Positions 61,559 through 64,000 of a stretch of 64,000 bases of DNA are shown here, in pieces; the first letter of the stretch is position 1, and each line of letters opens with the position of its first letter. A program made the translations under genes and the position numbers. Origin of the DNA: an uncultured Clostridium sp. (GTDB lineage Bacteria > Bacillota > Clostridia > Lachnospirales > Lachnospiraceae); contig UQBG01000005.1 of the NCBI GenBank assembly GCA_900539185.1, forward strand, positions 62,001-126,000, written 5' to 3'. The notes below the pieces were generated by a model. It ran no database searches and was not told where the DNA came from. It saw only the letters and a program-made list of their open reading frames with translations.

Positions 61559-62272
61559 TTACTGATTTTTATTTATGATTCTGGTTTCATAGGTACCGGT
61601 CTGGATATCGATATAACGAACGAAGAGGGATACCTTGTTATCTTCATTTAGGCTATTCCATACCGTTGCGGTAAAGGCATCGATGTCTCCGGCGATGTCT
61701 ACCAGCTTTGGTTCCCCTTCGAAGCTAGGAAGCGGTTCTTCATTTCTGGCATAGGTATGAATAAAATGTCCCTCGCCTGCCAATGGATTCTCATAGGTAA
61801 AGGTGTAACGGTTGCAGGCAGCAGGATTTCCGTTATGACTCTTTAAGATGGACATTGCATAGTGATAAGTACCATTGGTTACCTGCATGATACCGGAGAT
61901 ACGAGGGGTGTAGTTCGGACCATCCGGCTCAAACTCTCTGGAACGGAGAGATTCTTCAAAGGTCAGACCGGCCTTCAGACCATCATAGATCGTATCTGTC
62001 TGATCACCATTCGTTACGATGGTTTTCTCACCCAGAACACGAACAGGTGCATAGATAATCAGGCTTGGATCCTCCATTTTTGATGGATCAAAGGCCTCGG
62101 TGCGGATGCCTTCCGCTTCGGTTACGAATACGCGATTCCGGCTGTTTGAACTTCTTCCCATAATAAAGTACGCAGTAACGGCTTTGGTTCCGTCTTCAGA
62201 TCGACCGATGACGATGCCGCGTCCAGGGTAAGCATTGCTGCTTAATTCCTGTTCCAGTGATAGTAGCTTCAT
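61559..62272 (-). CDS. purO: IMP cyclohydrolase (PurO-like)
   Basis: A 237-residue protein of the IMP cyclohydrolase family first described as archaeal PurO. Motifs: AYPGRGIVIGRSEDGTKAVTAYFIMGRSSNSRNR (about residues 14-47), YTPRISGI, and PAACNRYTFTYENPLAGEGHFIHTY. It closes FAICAR to IMP. ATG 62272 has AAGGAGG 8 nt upstream, downstream of the ZTP riboswitch and its terminator. It forms an operon with the AICAR formyltransferase. Confidence 0.88.
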   Translation of the reverse strand: MKLLSLEQELSSNAYPGRGIVIGRSEDGTKAVTAYFIMGRSSNSRNRVFVTEAEGIRTEAFDPSKMEDPSLIIYAPVRVLGEKTIVTNGDQTDTIYDGLKAGLTFEESLRSREFEPDGPNYTPRISGIMQVTNGTYHYAMSILKSHNGNPAACNRYTFTYENPLAGEGHFIHTYARNEEPLPSFEGEPKLVDIAGDIDAFTATVWNSLNEDNKVSLFVRYIDIQTGTYETRIINKNQ

Positions 62273-62294
62273 GTGTTTATCCTCCTTATATGCA

Positions 62295-62322
62295 TAAAAA
62301 AACACCTGAACAGACCTTCAGG
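62295..62322 (-). terminator. ZTP-riboswitch-controlled terminator
   Basis: Minus strand: CCTGAA (62322-62317), 6-nt loop, TTCAGG (62310-62305), then TGTTTTTTT. It lies between aptamer and purO and is the probable expression platform. Confidence 0.85.
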
Positions 62323-62323
62323 C

Positions 62324-62437
62324 TGCCCAGGCGGTCGGCTCAATATAGAAAAGTAATCGATCGCATATACGACTACCGACACACTCCCTTGTAGTTTCTC
62401 TACTCTGATCCCGGATCAGTTCCGCCAGTCATGTATC
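62324..62437 (-). ncRNA. ZTP riboswitch (pfl motif)
   Basis: On the minus strand the conserved pfl blocks appear in order: ATGACTGGCGGAA (62432-62420), a hairpin, AGAGAAACTAC, AAGGGAGTG, a variable linker and CCGACCGCCTGGGCA (62338-62324). The second half forms the pseudoknot region that binds ZMP or ZTP, the intermediates that build up when 10-formyl-tetrahydrofolate is short. Ligand binding should prevent the terminator and turn on purO and AICARFT, whose substrate is ZMP itself. Confidence 0.9.
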
Positions 62438-62446
62438 TGTCTTCAT

Positions 62447-62473
62447 ATTATAAGAAACCAGGGGTAAATGCAA
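62447..62473 (-). promoter_or_regulatory. Promoter of the ZTP-riboswitch transcript
   Basis: Minus strand: TTGCAT (62473-62468), 15 nt, TATAAT (62452-62447), immediately upstream of the aptamer. Confidence 0.6.
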
Positions 62474-62531
62474 GTAGAAAGTTTGCAGAATTGAAAAAAA
62501 GGGACAGGTTATAATTTGTATGCAAAATCAC

Positions 62532-62560
62532 TTGAAAAGGAACAAGATATCGCCTATAAT
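62532..62560 (+). promoter_or_regulatory. cspA promoter
   Basis: TTGAAA (62532-62537), 17 nt, TATAAT (62555-62560). It predicts a 5' leader of about 110 nt. Confidence 0.8.
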
Positions 62561-62568
62561 GACAGCAG

Positions 62569-62612
62569 ATAGGACGAAGGCGTGCACGATGTGTGGGCCT
62601 TTTCCTATTTTT
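62569..62612 (+). promoter_or_regulatory. Terminator-like hairpin in the cold-shock leader
   Basis: ATAGGA (62569-62574) and GAAGGC (62576-62581) pair with GCCTTT (62597-62602) and TCCTAT (62603-62608), a 12-bp stem with one bulged C, followed by five T (62608-62612). It lies between promoter and start codon and looks like an attenuator or temperature-sensing leader element. Confidence 0.6.
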
Positions 62613-62677
62613 AGTACTGCTAGAGAATGTGGAGATTCACAACTCAAAACAGGTAGTAAGGAAGTGGAGGTAATAAC

Positions 62678-62881
62678 ATGAAAACAGGAACAGTCAAGTG
62701 GTTTAATGCGAAGAAAGGCTATGGATTCATCAGTGATGAGGAAGGAAAGGATATCTTTGTACATTTCTCAGCATTGGAGATGCCGGGCTTTAAGGTATTA
62801 GAGGAAGGCGATAAAGTAGAGTATGAAGTTGTAGAAGGAGAAAAGGGACCTCAGGCAGCAAAGGTTGTAAAGGTATCTTAA
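62678..62881 (+). CDS. cspA: Cold-shock protein (CspA family)
   Basis: A 67-residue single OB-fold nucleic-acid chaperone with both RNA-binding motifs: RNP1 KGYGFI (in KWFNAKKGYGFISDE) and RNP2 DIFVHFSAL. Full family length. SD GGAGG precedes ATG 62678. The roughly 110-nt leader with a stable hairpin is typical of regulated csp genes. Confidence 0.95.
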   Translation: MKTGTVKWFNAKKGYGFISDEEGKDIFVHFSALEMPGFKVLEEGDKVEYEVVEGEKGPQAAKVVKVS

Positions 62882-62899
62882 ATCTTATAAAGTCTACAC

Positions 62900-62945
62900 A
62901 AAAGAAACAGTAGTCAGGTCTCAGAACTTGGCTACTGTTTCTTTT
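62900..62945. terminator. Bidirectional intrinsic terminator
   Basis: A 14-bp perfect stem (62900-62913 with 62932-62945) flanked by A and T tracts, ending both cspA and the convergent XRE gene, whose last codons lie inside it. Confidence 0.85.
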
Positions 62946-63270
62946 GCGCAAATTTCTTCAAGATAGGGATGATAACAGTTTGAATCTGGTCTTCCGGGAT
63001 GCTTTGACAAAGCAGATTAATCTCCCGATAGGACTCCTTCAGAGAATAGTCCGGATCAAAGAACTCGGATAAGGTGATGTGGTAAAAGTCGCATATACTT
63101 GCCAGTACATCATATGGTACGCTTTGACGATGCCGGCGGACATCACCCAGATAGCCTTTGTTCAGATTCAGCTCCTCACTTAGCTTCGTGGCAGATATAG
63201 AAGAATTATCTATTAGCTCAAATAACCGTTTTCGGATATAGGCATCATTCATAATGGTATCACTCATCAT
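62932..63270 (-). CDS. XRE-family helix-turn-helix regulator
   Basis: A 112-residue protein with an N-terminal lambda-repressor-like HTH (about residues 20-70: SISATKLSEELNLNKGYLGD and RRHRQSVPYDVLASICDFY, then ITLSEFFD) and a helical C-terminus. ATG 63270 (or 63267) follows AAAGGAG. Upstream, two CGGA-N5-TCCG dyads 42 nt apart (63321 and 63363) look like autoregulatory sites. Target genes may include the Cache-type sensor that starts at 63507. Confidence 0.85.
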   Translation of the reverse strand: MMSDTIMNDAYIRKRLFELIDNSSISATKLSEELNLNKGYLGDVRRHRQSVPYDVLASICDFYHITLSEFFDPDYSLKESYREINLLCQSIPEDQIQTVIIPILKKFAQKKQ

Positions 63271-63320
63271 AAAAACTCCTTTACACTCTTTAAGTATAAA
63301 CGAATGAAAAATCAAAAATA

Positions 63321-63375
63321 CGGAAAAACTCCGCGAAAATAATTGCAATTTGCGTAAAAATACGGAAAATATCCG
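63321..63375. promoter_or_regulatory. Paired operator-like dyads CGGA-N5-TCCG
   Basis: Site 1 at 63321-63333 and site 2 at 63363-63375, both CGGAAAA-xx-TCCG palindromes preceded by ATA. Their start-to-start distance is 42 nt, about four helical turns. They occupy the intergenic region between the divergent XRE gene and the sensor gene. Confidence 0.5.
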
Positions 63376-63506
63376 CTATCTAAACCAAGTTCGTTGCCCC
63401 AGGCGTCACCGACTTAAAAATCAGTTGAAATCACCTAACAGAAAAGTTAATATATAAGTATATATGAGAAAAAACAGAAAGAACGATTCAGAGGGGAGGG
63501 AATCAG

Positions 63507-64000
63507 ATGAAGCATAAGACTACAATTATCCAGCTATGGCTTTCTATTATATTGCTTGCGACGATTCTGACGGCCTCGGTTGTATTTTATATTGACAATC
63601 TAAATAATAATTTTGAACAGGAAGTTCTGCGGACGATGGAGGAGGTATCGACGCAGGGTGCCAAGGCTGTTCAAAGTGAAATTCTGGCAAAGGAGCATAT
63701 GATATCGGATCTGGCAACGGTTATATCGATCGATTCGGAGCAGGATTCGGATGCGATAGTAGCCAGTATTCAGGAACAGATGCTCCCGATTGTAAGAGCG
63801 AACGGATTCCGTGGAATGGGAATTGTTCTTCCGGACGGAACTGCATATTCTACGAACGGAACGGTCTATGACACAGGAAATTCAGGGGTGTTTCGGACGG
63901 CGTTATCCGGTGAAACGACGGTCTCAGGGAGAGTCGCTTTGGATGGACGTGGAAAGGACGGAAAATATGTAACAGTGTATTCTTCGCCGGTATATGATAA
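63507..64000 (+). CDS. Cache-type membrane sensor protein, N-terminal part (truncated by window edge)
   Basis: ATG 63507 follows GAGGGGAGGG. The visible 164 residues have a short cytoplasmic N-terminus, a transmembrane helix (about residues 9-28, LWLSIILLATILTASVVFYI) and the start of an extracellular dCache domain (FRGMGIVLPDGTAYSTNG, VFRTALSGETTVSGRV, YSSPVYD). Output could be histidine kinase, diguanylate cyclase or chemoreceptor; the rest lies beyond the window. Divergent from the XRE regulator. Confidence 0.85.
   Translation, partial: MKHKTTIIQLWLSIILLATILTASVVFYIDNLNNNFEQEVLRTMEEVSTQGAKAVQSEILAKEHMISDLATVISIDSEQDSDAIVASIQEQMLPIVRANGFRGMGIVLPDGTAYSTNGTVYDTGNSGVFRTALSGETTVSGRVALDGRGKDGKYVTVYSSPVYD

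Overview
The window looks like chromosome of a low-to-mid GC anaerobic Firmicute, most likely a Lachnospiraceae member. The evidence is strong AAGGAGG-type ribosome binding sites with GTG/TTG starts, a class III glutamine synthetase, a rubredoxin-first (reverse) rubrerythrin, a split PurO plus AICAR transformylase purine ending under a ZTP riboswitch, and many Clostridia-style small membrane proteins. It is mostly core metabolism. There are no insertion sequences, CRISPR arrays or intact prophage. The one clearly foreign piece is an AT-rich restriction-endonuclease remnant abutting a tRNA-Leu gene at 59.6 kb.

Layout. 1-6.6 kb: end of a large membrane protein, a vitamin-type ECF transporter plus class V aminotransferase behind a structured leader RNA, an HPr-like protein without the phosphorylatable histidine, D-lactate dehydrogenase, and glnN behind a leader terminator. 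6.8-16.2 kb: polysaccharide deacetylase, then a long same-strand run of folC, an HD protein, folP and a folB-folK fusion, then pheA, ppx and ppk1. 16.3-21.2 kb: tRNA-Leu(UAG), a LysR regulator, an NlpC/P60-like protein, and a csoR-copA copper operon. 21.3-28 kb is a sulfur block: a deleted metB-like pseudogene, a MalY/PatB C-S lyase, tcdA, cysteine desulfurase, metY preceded by a Cys-Cys-Cys leader peptide, and a rhodanese/TtcA-like fusion. 28-36.5 kb: two small minus-strand secreted or membrane proteins, pyrC, an SSB-like protein, a CobO-like ATPase, a lysine riboswitch with dapA-dapB, nadE and degV. 36.5-40.1 kb: an ABC ATPase, a surface-anchored CARDB-like protein and an FtsX/MacB permease. 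40.2-50.2 kb: HAD phosphatases, a sensor kinase whose phospho-acceptor histidine is replaced by Asn, a DUF1189-like protein, CYTH, DJ-1, a Cas4-like nuclease/XPD-like helicase fusion and murF. 50.2-57.7 kb: reverse rubrerythrin with a PerR-like box, a Lys/Ala-repeat protein, GDPD, an AgrC/LytTR two-component pair, a Cys-cluster protein, and a membrane protein plus sce7726-like nuclease pair. 57.7-64 kb: a TIGR01906-like protein and DHH phosphoesterase, tRNA-Leu(AAG) with the restriction remnant, AICARFT and PurO under a ZTP riboswitch, a cold-shock gene with a terminator-like leader hairpin, an XRE regulator with paired operator-like dyads, and the start of a Cache-type sensor.

The most interesting signals are regulatory: the cysteine-codon leader peptide before metY, an in-frame internal start that would release a CopZ-like chaperone from copA, the unassigned leader RNA before the ECF/aminotransferase pair, the hairpin in the cspA leader, and the tRNA-Leu recombination scar. 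All functional statements come from reading the sequence and recalled family knowledge; no database search was possible.
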